From NCBI GenBank assembly GCA_031002005.1, contig JARYHS010008074.1:10672924-10736923 (forward strand): a DNA stretch of 64,000 nt, written 5' to 3'. This document shows positions 12,487 through 22,980 of the stretch, piece by piece. A program made the translations under genes and the position numbers. The notes below the pieces were generated by a model that ran no database searches, was not told the origin of the DNA, and worked only from the letters and a program-made list of their open reading frames with translations. Origin of the DNA: Vandiemenella viatica. Taxonomy: Eukaryota > Arthropoda > Insecta > Orthoptera > Morabidae. Within the stretch, counting starts at the first letter, position 1. Each line of letters opens with the position of its first letter.

Positions 12487-13640
12487 ATTACTTTCAGTGT
12501 GGAATTTGACGAGTCAGTTACACGCAAACAATTTTTGAGCCATGAGCTCATACACCAGCCAGATTTCGTAACATTGATGAAATTTGAAAGGCTATTCAGA
12601 ACCAACATACGTATAAACTGCGTTGCGAAAATTACTTGCATATTGAAGGAAGATTTATCAAATCAGGTGAGTCAGGAGCTACAAATTCAATTGTCACATC
12701 CAATACATTTGAATTTCACTTTTATAGAAATTCGATGCCTAATTAATGGAACTGAAACTGACCGAAATAGAAACGTATCCAAGAACATTGAAAACGCTTA
12801 TTTCTGCTGATCCTCTACGAATTGGTACACTGAACATCGTATGACAGGGGCATGCGATCTTGGAAATAGTTACTTCGATGTTTGTATACAACTGAGTCCG
12901 CTTTTAGCTATTTGCGAATACTTTAAAAGGATACTTGCAAATGTAAAACAACAACTAATAACAATCCGAGCTAGGCACTATACAAATTCATACGTACAGG
13001 CCAATCCACATCCTCAACAGTGTGTATTAACCATTAGTAAACTAGCTAATGTAAACTTGCAAATAGGTGTAAGAGAGAATCTAATGTTGCTTAAGATTGC
13101 AGAGATAGGGAAGCCACTTCGTATTAATTTCAGAAATGGAATCTGTTGGAGTACTAATTGCTTCCTGGAAGTAAGACTTATATTTGGTCTTTAGAAACCT
13201 CAATGCAACTGGAAAAATCCAACTGCATGGTTCTGGGATTTCAAACAAACAGGAAACGGAATGCGGAATCAATTTCGACGGTGTTTGACCACTGCAATCT
13301 TATCAATGTCAAAGTGCATGTGCCGTACCCATATGAGAACATGAATTTAGACTTTACGACAAACCGTAACAAAGTGTTGTATGAAATGTATGCAAGATTC
13401 TAGCAGTCATACTATGAGCGAGATCATCCTACGCTGCTATTAAATCGTGAAGATTTTATCGCAACTGCACCTATCGTCGTAATTGACTGTACACCAAAGT
13501 GAGTCAGTTAAAACGGGGCTTGTAGACATTCATGTGGAGTTTGATAGCAGTGAGAATTTTCCTACCTGCACCTCTGCATACTACCTGATCCTACACGATT
13601 TTGTTGTAGAATACGTACATCTAACAAGTGTTGTGCGTAA
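12487..13640 (+). pseudogene. Decayed capsid-like ORF of a virus-like (Maverick/Polinton-associated type) element
   Basis: Four consecutive plus-strand segments read as one decayed protein of about 380 residues. They are 12,499-12,810 and 12,841-13,194 (same frame, separated by a TGA), 13,158-13,480 (shifted frame, with an internal TAG at 13,401) and 13,483-13,640 (shifted again). Landmarks visible include DRNRN, ILANVKQQLITIRAR, FDHCNL, YPYENMNLDF, APIVVIDC and SAYYLILHD. I associate this motif order with a family of arthropod and other invertebrate ORFs annotated as uncharacterised F54H12.2-like proteins, which I believe are double-jelly-roll capsid-type proteins of virus-like transposons. 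That link is from memory and untested. There are at least two stops and two frameshifts, so it cannot be functional. No host splice signals explain the breaks convincingly. Confidence 0.55.
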
Positions 13641-13814
13641 GCTGACGTATAACACAAATATAGCACAAATTATTACCATTAATCATCATGGTGACCATCT
13701 TCTTGGAAGTTTAGGGATTCAAGAAGAAGGATGGCGTGTTTATTTTCATATAAGTTGCTGTATTCACAGTGCGCTTAGAAAACATTATCGCTATCCATTG
13801 TATCCTCAATATAA

Positions 13815-14045
13815 AGTGGGGTAATGAACAAGAAGTGAGATGGCTGACACATAATTACCATGAAATACTTTGGAACGCTAATGGTGTATCCTGCAGCAAG
13901 ATGTGCTCTATTGTACATGCATTTTCCAATGAGGATGATTCAGTTATTTACTTTAAAGTGCATGAGAAGCTTTAAGGTTCCAAAAGATAAATTATGCTAC
14001 GATATACGAGATTTAGGATGTCCACCACAGCGAGGAAGACAATAG
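13815..14045 (+). pseudogene. Second virus-like ORF remnant downstream of the capsid-like ORF
   Basis: Two short segments in different plus frames lie directly after the capsid-like remnant. The first is within 13,769-13,975 (visible EVRWLTHNYHEILWN). The second, at about 13,965-14,045, contains RDLGCPP. In my recollection this pair of motifs occurs in a small uncharacterised protein that accompanies the same capsid-like family in invertebrate virus-like elements; its function is unknown to me. One frameshift lies near 13,960, and the N-terminal part is missing or unreadable. The shared strand and close spacing support a common origin with the upstream remnant. Confidence 0.35.
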
Positions 14046-14301
14046 TTTGACAAAACTTTGTGGTTTACATATATTTCGTAATAATGTAGTTGCAAACTCG
14101 TTGTAGTACTTGCTAACTTGATAACTGCAGGTGTTGGTGGCGCTGGTCGCTGTATGCAGGATGTCGACCATGTTGTCCCATGTTGATTCACCGAGATACA
14201 ATCCACAGGCAGGAACAGCATTGTCGTAAAACCATATAGTTTTTGCTACTATTCGGGACTATTGGGATGCTGGGACGCGGTAACCTGTCGGTGACTGGCG
14301 T

Positions 14302-15027
14302 ATGGCTTCTAGACTTCGAAGCCGCACACGGGGGCAGTCGAACAAGCTTAAAGGCCAAGACGCTAAACTTGTTCGTCTGTCCAACCGGTTTGATGTATTG
14401 TCGGAGGCTGACTCAGTCCTACAATTGTCATCCTGCGAGTTGACGGCCCCCCAGCCCGTCAGGTCTGAGCAAACGCAGAAGGGCATTCTGGGAGTTGGGA
14501 GCTCTAATGTTAGGCGGTTATTAGAGCCCCTTAGTGAAATGGCGGATTCCTCGGGGAAGAAATCCAACGTCCATTCAGTGTGTATTCCGGGAGGCCTGAT
14601 CCGAGATGTGGAACAGGCAATCCCGGATGCCATGGAAGGGACGGGGTGTAGCCAACTACAGATTGTGGCTCATGTCGGCACCAATGATGCTTGTCGCCTT
14701 GGGTCGGAGGTTATCCTCTCTTCCTTCCGGCGGCTGGCTGAAAGGGTGAACTCTGTGGCCAGTGACCGCAAGATATCGACAGAGCTAACCATCTGTAGCA
14801 TCGTAGACAGTGTTGATTGTGGACCTCTGGTTCAGAGCCGTATTGAGGGGCTGAACCAGAGACTACGACGTTTCTGTGATGACATTGGCTGCAGATTTCT
14901 CGATCTTCGGCATAGGGTCGAGTCTTGTAGGGTTCCTCTTAATAGGTCCGGTGTGCACTACACACGTGAATCGGCTAAACGGGTGGCAGGGTCCGTGTGG
15001 AATGCACTGGGTGGTTTTTTAGGCTGA
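14302..15027 (+). CDS. LINE ORF1 protein with SGNH/GDSL esterase-like domain
   Basis: A 241-codon uninterrupted frame. The first about 65 residues are basic or low in recognisable structure. From about residue 66 the order of motifs fits an SGNH-hydrolase fold: GVGSSNVRRLLEPL (block I type), VAHVGTNDACRLGSE (block III GTND) and, near the C-terminus, SGVHYTRESAKRVA (block V His). Block I here has GSSN, where GDS-type motifs are usual. CR1-clade ORF1 proteins are known to carry such esterase domains, thought to act in RNP or membrane association. The start at 14,302 (ATG GCT TCT) is the first in-frame Met. It overlaps ORF2 by 31 nt at the 3' end. An intact frame in an otherwise truncated element suggests fairly recent insertion. 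Confidence 0.75.
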   Translation: MASRLRSRTRGQSNKLKGQDAKLVRLSNRFDVLSEADSVLQLSSCELTAPQPVRSEQTQKGILGVGSSNVRRLLEPLSEMADSSGKKSNVHSVCIPGGLIRDVEQAIPDAMEGTGCSQLQIVAHVGTNDACRLGSEVILSSFRRLAERVNSVASDRKISTELTICSIVDSVDCGPLVQSRIEGLNQRLRRFCDDIGCRFLDLRHRVESCRVPLNRSGVHYTRESAKRVAGSVWNALGGFLG

Positions 15028-15791
15028 GGGAGGAAGACCCGAAACACGAAATTCAGTTACGGGCAACCCAATCAGATGCAACGCTGGAATGTAGGAGCAA
15101 CGTAAAAGAATCTCGACAGTTAAAGGTTCTCGTAATTAACTGTAGAAGCGTTTGTAACAAACAACCGGAACTTGAAAGTGTTATTTGTAGTACAGAAGTG
15201 GATATCGTTATCGGTACAGAAAGTTGGTTGAAACCGGAAATAAGTTCCACCGAAATTTTTAAAGATAGCATGAACGTTTTTCGTAAAGACAGATTACATT
15301 CTCATGGAGGTGGGGTATTTATAGCTGTGAGTAAATTTCTCCCGTGTAATGAAATAGACGTCGATACGATCTGTGAAATCATATGGATTAAACTTAAAGT
15401 TGCTGGGTCAAAACTCATCATAGGCGCCTTCTACCGTCCACCCGATTCCGACATAGCTATCGTCGAGGAGTTAGGAAATAATGTAAATAGCATAGCTAGC
15501 CGTTTTAAGGATCAAGCTATGATTCTAGGAGGCGACTTCAATCTGCCTTATATTGACTGGCGTAATTACGTTCACATCACAGGTAGCAGGGATAAGGCAG
15601 CTTCTGAAGTAATTCTCGAGTTGTTGTCAGATAATCATCTCGAGCAGCTAGTTAATGAACCTACGCGGTGTCATAACGGTAGCGAAAACATTTTAGACTT
15701 ACTAATTAAAAATCAAGGGGTGTCAGTTTTTATTCGTATCCCATTTAGTTTAAATTCTCGTATTCGATTAATTTTAATGTGTTCAATTTGA
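14997..15791 (+). pseudogene. LINE ORF2, endonuclease domain only (3'-truncated)
   Basis: The 264-codon frame shows the APE-like endonuclease of CR1-group LINEs: VLVINCRSV (Asn block), IVIGTESWL (catalytic Glu), GGGVFIAV, IIGAFYRPP, ILGGDFNLPYIDW (catalytic Asp/Asn block) and ENILDLLI. The usual final SDH block and the whole reverse transcriptase are absent. The last about 25 residues (GVSVFIRIPF onward) look like unrelated sequence read through. In a full element this enzyme nicks the chromosomal target to prime reverse transcription. The frame begins inside ORF1, so translation by reinitiation or frameshifting would be expected; an N-terminal Met at 14,997 is available. Confidence 0.8.
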
Positions 15792-15839
15792 ATTTACTTA
15801 ACACCAGGCACACAGTACACTCATAGTGCGCCAGTTAAA

Positions 15840-16119
15840 TAAATAAAACAATAATAAAAAGACTTAGTCCACAACCCGATGGTTGGTTGAATCCTTCCGA
15901 AGGAGGCATACTAAGCCATTGTGTGAGAGGTAGGACGGCCAGTTCCTTTCCTCTGGGACCTACAGTTTATAATGGAATCCGAATCACGTAGTGGCCTGGC
16001 GTCGCTCATATAATCAAACACAACTCTCAAAATTCCTGCGCCTGCCCGGATTCGAACCCGGGACCGGAGCAGCGACCGTTATGAAAGCAAACGCCTTAAA
16101 CACTGAGCTACGAGACAGC
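15840..16119 (-). repeat. tRNA-derived SINE, family 3
   Basis: On the minus strand, a tRNA-like head starts near 16,117. It has an A box (RC of 16,094-16,110, TAGCTCAGTGTTTAAGG) and a perfect B box GGTTCGAATCC (RC of 16,048-16,058). About 200 bp of unrelated body follows, then a T/A-rich tail near 15,840 (aaataaataaaacaataat on the plus strand). The head folds like a tRNA but runs into the body with no tRNA 3' end, so it is not a functional tRNA. The body differs from the other SINE families in the window. No flanking duplication was found. Confidence 0.7.
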
Positions 16120-16291
16120 TGTATACTGCTCTTGCCCTACAAGAAACATTTATCTCGTTTTTACTTACAGGTAGCCTCACCGTGGACGTAAATTCAACTT
16201 CCTCTGAACTATAGTGAGCGATCAGTACGCAAACTTCACTGTCCGGGAGACATAGGTTCGAACCCGGTTTTTTGGGTTCTAGCTATACGCC

Positions 16292-16502
16292 TCGTCAACA
16301 GCGAGATCATTAGAGACTGGAAAGTACTCAAGGCAAGTAATGGGAAGGCTTTCGGCATGGCCTATTGATAGCGCCATTCCGGCATTCGCCGGGAATGATT
16401 CGGGGAAACCACGGTCATTCTGGATTACCGGAAAGGTATTCGAAGCCACGTCCTCCTGAACACGAGACCAGCATGTCACTTCTCACCAACCTCACTCGGT
16501 GT
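16292..16502 (-). repeat. SINE family 1, diverged copy
   Basis: The minus strand carries the shared body (RC of cggcattcgccgggaatgattcggggaaaccac), the B-box region (cttcgaatac, mutated) and a degraded head ending near 16,502. The tail at 16,292 reads tcaacagcgagatcattagag on the plus strand, the reverse complement of the family tail. It lies about 170 bp from the family 3 SINE, in the same orientation. Confidence 0.72.
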
Positions 16503-17319
16503 GCAGCGGGTAGTTTTGTTGTTTTCGTGTTGTGGTTACTGATACCACGCAGTGGTGCAGGTATCAGACACGGAGTGACGTCAAGCAGGACCAAACAGTG
16601 TAAAGTGTATGTTGCTGATCGTATGGCCAAAGCCGTTTTCTGTTACAAAAAATACCATTTCTGCTGAATTTCTGTTGAAACGGCCAGTGACAGTCTTGCA
16701 TACAGAGAATGCTTACTGATCACAGTATATAGGAAGGCCGAAAGAATTGTGCAATAGAGGAGACAGCATACGTGTACCTCGGTGGCTGTCAACGAGGTCT
16801 CGGGTACGGTTGTAGTGTCTGGTGCCTATGTAGAGCACGGGCTGTATCTTATAGAAGTCCGTTGTCGGAAAAGAATATTAAAAATATACGATTAATGGTC
16901 CCATACGTACAATTAAATCAAATTTCCTTCACGATAGGATTATGATTTGACCATAACTAATTAACTATGCTACTGCGTGGAAGCCACGTGCTTAGGGTAC
17001 GCAGGTAGGTTAGATGCTAGATTTCATCCGTCCCCATTCAAAGTTTACTGTCAAGTAAATGACCAAATCAATGAGGAGCAGCACCCGGTAATATCTTTAC
17101 AGTAGTATTCAGGGATACATGTTTCATTTCTTTTTATGTCAGTGTACCAACATTTACATCGATTCAAAATAAACATGATGCTACAGTACGTGAAACGATA
17201 AAGCGAAACTTATTCCGTAGAAAGAAAGGAAGATGTTGTTGTTTAACGGGATAAAGAACAATCAATAGTTACCACCTGACTTCAGCTTATTAAGTGTTCA
17301 CCAAATAAAAATCAATAGG
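16503..17319. other. No recognised gene
   Basis: AT-rich. A short inverted repeat (tgatacc...ggtatca) lies at about 16,537-16,565. Nothing else is supported. Confidence 0.45.
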
Positions 17320-17848
17320 CGCTTAAGGAGTACACCCCGTATTTTAGGCCCCAAAAAATCGATTTTCGGTTTTCATCATATTTCGATAGATTAAGGTATT
17401 CTTTAAGTATCCTGAAAAGGATTTCACTGAAAAAAAAACAAACCTTTTCTGGCATTTAAATAGCATTTTCCTACCATGTGTGTATCGGTGCCACGCCCAC
17501 ATTACTGCATATATTTTAGAACTTTGTTTCCCCTTTATTGCACATTAGGGATTTTTTTCTGACTCTTGAGTGTGTTAGCTATCCTTGGAGGGCAACAGTT
17601 GGTATTCTCTTGTTTCTGCTATTTATAAACAACACACTTTGAAATATGCTATTAGGTTTGTTTGAGTGCATTTGTGAGTAGTTGCTTCCTTTAAAGTCAA
17701 TTTTCCGCAAAATAAAATTTTCAGTACATATGCCCCATTATATCAGAAACTGTCAAAGATAATTGAATGAAATTTTCAGAGACTCTGCATAACAAAGCAA
17801 GCCACCTCTGGTACTACAAGAATTAATATTCCCCTATCAGTATGTTCA

Positions 17849-17892
<44 letters not shown>
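17320..17892 (+). repeat. Possible retroposed sequence ending in a 43-A tract
   Basis: A pure A run at 17,850-17,892 ends an AT-rich, ORF-poor stretch that starts with a distinct segment at about 17,325 (gtattttaggccccaaaaaa). The tract could be the 3' tail of a retroposed copy, but no flanking duplication, protein motif or polymerase III box was found. A simple A expansion is the alternative. Confidence 0.35.
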
Positions 17893-17896
<4 letters not shown>

Positions 17897-19964
17897 CAGA
17901 AAAACTTAATATTTTTATTAATAAATTTAAATAAGTATTTCTTAAAAAGTGTAAAATGCATAAAGCAGATATTAGCACAGTTGACTTAACTAGCATCATG
18001 TAACATTCATTAAAAATATGAAGGTCCTGCATTAAATAGTTTCTCCATAAATGGGTCAAATACTTGTTTAAATTAACATGGCGTAGATAAGCAGGGGTGG
18101 TCCCGTTAACAGCTTGACGTACAGTGATGTAGTATGTTACACAGTCTCTGGTAACCTCGTAGCTGCACTCGTATATTAGTTTCAAAACTCACATCATTAA
18201 GGAAGTGGGATGCTCAGCGAAACGTTGCTCTCTTGAGGAACGAGTTGTGAAACGTGAAATACTGGCCGGCCATCCACGTTGCAGTTTACATGGTCCAGAG
18301 GTGGCTGCCAGGGTGCGATAACGCCGGCGAACCCCTAGCAGTTCGTAACACACAGATAATTTACATACCCAGGCTGAAAGAGCTTCAACAGGCCATTTCT
18401 CTTAGAGACTAGGGCCTTCTCATTACAAACTGACGCGTAAATTTGACAAATAATATTTATATTACTTCATTATGAAACGTGTTTGCGGTCACTTCGGTGA
18501 GTTAGTTGAACTGGACATCCCTTAAGAAAGCTAGGAATCGTTAAAAGCACATAGTTATTTAGGAAAAATGAAATAATTTCACAGATAAAAAATAGCTGCC
18601 TGAACGTAATTCAAACGTGTACTGAGTTGACAACGCGTGCCATCTTCAAAAATTTAAAAATGCCTTATCTTCACCAGAATCAGTTGAAGTGGCACGGATT
18701 GCTTTGACTAATCCCATTAAACCAACTTAAGTAAGAAACAAATGAAATTCTACTTTCCAAGCTAGCGGTAATGATGTTTACTTACGTATAGTGAGAGTTT
18801 CTGAGACGACAGATTTAGTTACTGTCAATGTGTGTTTACTGTTGGATCACTGCACAATGTTAAATTTTTATTCAAACCTTAAGAATTATATTCAAATTTG
18901 GAAGATTCTTCAGTAACTCGTATTAAATTAATGTTGCTAATATTTTAAATGAAACCAAGAAATGAATTCCGCTTTTAGGGAATGGTAAAGTCTTTTCAGA
19001 TGAAATGATAGTAAAGTTTACAGTAAAATGTTCAAACAAAATTTGTAATTACTTTTGTTAATGGTAATAAGTAACACTCAATCCACAAGAAACGCAATCG
19101 AAAAGTACAAAGAGCAACCACCAGTTCATTGAATGGTTGCAAGAGATAGGAGATGTACACATGTCGTACAACGCTGTGGGTCGCGTGCTCCCCTTACCTG
19201 GCAGGACGATGAGTGATCAGTGGATTCCTTCCCATCAACTCTAACTTTAAAACTGGACGGCAGTCACTCTCCATCTCGAGTGACACCTGACGTTTTGCCA
19301 AAACATCGAATTGTGAGTACCTGCAGATCTCATATTCTCAAGCAACAAAGCAAAATTCCACTTCTGCTTTCCTTTTTTTATGTAAAGAAAAGGACAGCTT
19401 GTTGCCGTGAGACGTTGTTAACTTCAGTTACTTCACTTTGCTCCTTGTCAGTTCCATTAACTACTGCCACCCCACGAGCGACATCAAATATGGAAGACAT
19501 CTCGCTAACTGCCTAACTCTTGTCAAACATTTGGCTCCGCTTCGATAAATCAATATCAGATGCAATTAACAAGTTCCGAGTTGGCCAGAAGGGCAAGCCT
19601 TCTATATTTGAAAAGCTGGAACAAAGCACCTGCAGAAACGGCACAGCTAACGCTTGTGTGCTTGACTTCTGGAAGCAACATGCAAGAAGGCTACTAGTAA
19701 TGTGCCACCTTGCTGCTGGAATCATTTATTGATGTAACTGTGCGATGTTAATTTTAGTGTGGATATTACGAACACCTGTCGGTGTCAGAAGAAGGCAGAG
19801 AACATTCAAGTGGAAAAGCTTGGACGGTGGACACTTGGCGGGAATGAGAATTTAAGTATTCATATAGGCTGCCGTGCGGGGCAACACTTTCTTTTAGAGC
19901 TTGGAGTGTATCCAGCTGTACAAGCAGGTGACCACTCACCTGCTCTAACAGATGTCGGTATATA
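17893..19964. other. No recognised gene
   Basis: AT-rich DNA. Small ORFs at 19,220-19,732 (98, 70 and 70 codons, both strands) show no family motif. Confidence 0.45.
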
Positions 19965-19966
19965 TA

Positions 19967-20515
19967 CAGGGTGTTACAAAAAGGTACGGCCAAACTTTCA
20001 GGAAACATTCCTCACACACAAACAAAGAAAATATGTGATGTAGACATGTTTCCGGAAACGCTTACTTTCCATGTTAGAGCTCATTTTAGATTGGACCAAT
20101 TCCATGGGCCCCACGCTCTCCTGACCTCAACCCTCTTGACTTCCATTTATGGGGGCATTTGATAGCCCTTGTCTACGCAACTCCGATACCAAATGTAGAG
20201 ACTCTTCGTGCTCGTATTGTGGACGGCTGTGATACAATACGCCATTCTCCAGGGCCTGCATCAGCGCATCAGGGATTCCATGCGACGGAGGGTGGATGCA
20301 TGTATCCTCGCTAACAAAGTGTTTGAAGTCACGCTGGTACGTTCTGTTGCTGTGTGTTTCCATTCGATGTTTAATGTGATTTGAAGAGAAGTAATAAAAT
20401 GAGCTCTAACATGGAAAGTAAGCGTTTCCGGACACATGTCCACATAACATATTTTCTTTGTTTGTGTGTGAGGAATGTTTCCTGAAAGTTTGGCCGTACC
20501 TTTTGTAACACCCTG
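19967..20515 (+). mobile_element. Short inverted-repeat transposon derivative (MITE-like), 549 bp
   Basis: Terminal inverted repeats of about 118 bp start CAGGGTGTTACAAAA at 19,967 and end as the complement at 20,515. They differ at only a few positions, including one A indel and three substitutions near 20,031-20,045. Both ends abut TA, though the flanks are themselves TATATA, so the target is ambiguous. The interior holds only the C-terminal part of a mariner/IS630-type transposase. This is the structure of an internal-deletion derivative that could be moved only by a transposase supplied elsewhere. Confidence 0.85.
20090..20384 (+). pseudogene. C-terminal fragment of a mariner/IS630-superfamily transposase
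   Basis: From 20,090 the frame reads IPWAPRSPDLNPLDFHLWG, the segment around the last catalytic acidic residue (Asp of PLDF). It continues with VYATP and VETLRARIVDGCDTIRHSPG. Near 20,252 a 1-nt shift moves the rest to another frame (HQRIRDSMRRRVDACI), which ends at about 20,384. The two upstream catalytic Asp regions and the DNA-binding domain are missing. The fragment lies between the two TIRs, so it is what remains of the parent element's own gene. Confidence 0.8.
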
Positions 20516-20681
20516 TATATATATATATATGCAGTAACTTGTTTCTTTGCCAAAGTTTTTTTTTTCATTTCTTTAGTTGTTCAGAATGCTGTCCTTGTTA
20601 GAAAGTTATTATTTTGCGTTGTTTTTTTTTTTTTTTTATCTGATGGAGCACGCGGTAAGGACATTACTTCTCTAAGAAAGG

Positions 20682-20838
20682 TTTTTCATGGTTTCCCCAA
20701 ATCACTCCAGGCAATTTCCTGGATGCTTCCTTCAAAAGGCCATGGCCGAATTCCTTCCCATTCCTTGCCCCCATCCTTGCCCCCTATCCTTTCCCGTCTC
20801 TAAAGACATCGATGTTAAAAAGAGACGTATAGCAGTTA

Positions 20839-20879
<41 letters not shown>
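20682..20879 (+). repeat. SINE family 1, 5'-truncated, with target-site duplication and long A-tail
   Basis: The copy starts within the core (tttttcatggtttccccaaa), lacks the tRNA-like head, and runs through the GTCTCT tail into a 40-A tract at 20,840-20,879. The 11-bp direct repeat TCTAAGAAAGG lies immediately outside both ends (20,671-20,681 and 20,880-20,890). 5' truncation, A-tail and duplication together show target-primed reverse transcription. The pure A-tail suggests a young insertion. Confidence 0.92.
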
Positions 20880-20882
<3 letters not shown>

Positions 20883-20890
20883 AAGAAAGG

Positions 20891-22736
20891 AGAGCAAGCT
20901 TTGAGATGCGCGGTACTAAACAAGCGTCTAGCGATGTTCTGGACCACAAGCAACATTTGCACGAGACACACTCTGCTTCGGTTGGTGCAGTTCACCCGCA
21001 TGTTGCGGTCGGCTGTGGCCCTCCAACAGCTGCCGTTTCGCTCGCTCAGTGCGGTAACACCCAACACATTATAAAACTAAAGTTAAAATCATGATGTGAT
21101 GAATTGAATACAGATTATGCATGTTCGCCAGACTGCACAACTCATTTTGCAGGTTTCAAAGGTGATCACGTCAGCCCCGACCTCTTCTTTAGCTGCTACG
21201 CAATGTCCTGCTATGCGATGTTCATTCATGGATTTACACAGGTTTCGAATTCATCCGCGCAGTGCGGGGAAATATGAACTGTTGGATATCAGCTGGGTTA
21301 GCGGTTAGCACCCGTAAATTAATAAATTGTTCGCAAACACAATATGAGGAACTGAACATCTGAACAAAATAGAGGACAACCTATTAATCAAGACTTGTCA
21401 CTCGTCAACTTTCCATCTAATGCCTCCAGTAGTATGCAAAGCAATATCTCATAGCCCATTCCATAAACTTTACTGTTTGGTTAAATTATGTGTGTCACCT
21501 TTGGCTTTATTTCATTAAAGCTGAAGGAAATACATTTTATTTGAATTAGTATTTCCTGCGCGTACCTTGAACATTGAACACTTTCGAATAATTGTGTCAT
21601 CAATCTCAGAAGTAGACGTTGTTCTGGGCGTCTGAATCTTACGTGGATTCGCGCTATTCATACTAAAAGCTTAAAATGTATGAGACAATCTCTAATGAAT
21701 CCTTCCAGGTGCAAGGAGACCAATTATTTGGCCATTATATGCTGAACTCCGAACGTGGACACAAGTAAATGGTATAATGTTGCCGCAGCGGTGAATAAAA
21801 ATAGTTTATGACTCGATACATGACGTGATTAAAATCTTAATCGGGCATGTTTGTTAGAGAACTTGAATACAAATATGGAAAGACTTATGCCGGAAGAGGG
21901 ATTTGAGAGGTTAAGCGAAAGTATACGTAGCATTTCTCAACTGCAGTCCATAGAGTAAGCATTTCATTAGTTATTGGCGGACTTACTGCAGTTTGATGCA
22001 TAATGAATATGTCATTAGTACTGTATTATTATAAACATCGAAACTAATCCTGTATCAACCACATTATCGCAACTTCGTGACAACATCACAATAAGACTAT
22101 CACGAAAGAGAAGAAATAAGAGTTAAACTTAAGTACTACGTCAGTATTTAAATAAGTGGTATATCTAATAACCTTCCTCCACTGAACTGATCAAGTAAAA
22201 ACGAAAAAGTATGCGTAATTGTAGATAATTTTGGGCTACTATAACAATTAGCCGTAAAGAACATTGTTACCAATTTTACGAATAATTGAAATTAATCATA
22301 ACAAATACGCTGGTTATTAATCATAAATGACAAAGGAAACATTTGAAATATCGAACTGTGACTATCTGATGATATTGCCGCTTCATTATGTAAGAGTTAG
22401 GATGTTGAAAAAAATATTGAATTTAACAAAATATTAGAAGTAGACTTTGTGCCTGGTATAAAATAAATGAAAATAATGAGGAAGTTTTTTAGAAATGATG
22501 CACATATTTACTGATTAAACATAAAAATAAGCTTAGATATAACAAAAGCAGCAAGAAAATTTATTCATCGAGGAATAGCAATTACAGCAGTTACGAAAGC
22601 GAGAAAACTGTTAAAATCGCAATGGCTTAGTTACGCGTGTTATTTGAGTTGTGGCGGATGTGTTCTCTTAGCCTTGCAAGGTCCTCAATATACAGTAACT
22701 AACCCCCAGCTGCAAGGAATCGCATGAACAACAGCA
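20891..22736. other. No recognised gene
   Basis: A GC-richer patch at 20,891-21,060, just after the SINE, holds overlapping ORFs without known motifs. The rest is AT-rich with no supported feature. Confidence 0.45.
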
Positions 22737-22980
22737 CCGAGCATGGTGGTGTAACGGCTAGCGTTCTCGCCTCGCATTCGAGAGGACGGTGGTTCGAATC
22801 CCCGTCCGGGCATCCAGATTTGGGTTTCCCATGGTTTCCCAAATCACTCCAGGCAAATGCCGGGATGCTTCCTTCAAAAGGCCATGGCCGAATTCCTTCC
22901 CATTCCTTGCCCTCCCCCCCATCCTTTCCCGTCTCTAGAGACCTCGCTGTTAGAGAAACGTTAAGCAGATTTCTGGTTAC
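22737..22980 (+). repeat. SINE family 1, full-length reference copy
   Basis: A box TGGTGTAACGG at 22,747-22,757 and a perfect B box GGTTCGAATCC at 22,791-22,801 form a polymerase III promoter in a tRNA-like head. The core body (22,817-22,905) and the GTCTCT...tail (about 22,932-22,968) follow. There is little A-tail and no clear duplication, so it is probably older than the copy at 20,682. The 86-codon ORF across it is spurious. Confidence 0.87.

Larger units (their letters stand above)
14245..15791 (+). mobile_element. CR1-like non-LTR retrotransposon, 5' portion (ORF1 plus endonuclease of ORF2)
   Basis: Two overlapping plus-strand ORFs have the layout of CR1-type LINEs: an ORF1 with an esterase-like domain, then an ORF2 beginning with an APE-type endonuclease. 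No reverse-transcriptase domain follows; similarity stops at about 15,720-15,790 and a SINE lies just beyond. So this copy retains the 5' end and has lost its 3' end, the reverse of the usual 5' truncation. Loss by later deletion or rearrangement is the simplest explanation. The 5' boundary is not defined by a repeat and is approximate. Confidence 0.8.

Noticed and set aside
16031..16119. Possible functional tRNA gene on the minus strand
   Set aside because: A and B boxes are present, but the sequence continues into a SINE body with no proper acceptor-stem closure or terminator. It is better read as a SINE head.
16226..16275. Plus-strand ggttcgaaccc resembling a B box
   Set aside because: No A box or tRNA fold lies upstream. 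An isolated 11-base match between two SINEs is weak evidence.
17776..18185. Minus-strand ORFs with poly-Phe
   Set aside because: They are reading through the 43-base A tract and have no independent support.
20688..21074. 128-codon plus-strand ORF
   Set aside because: It runs through a 5'-truncated SINE and its A-tail (poly-Lys), so it is not a gene.
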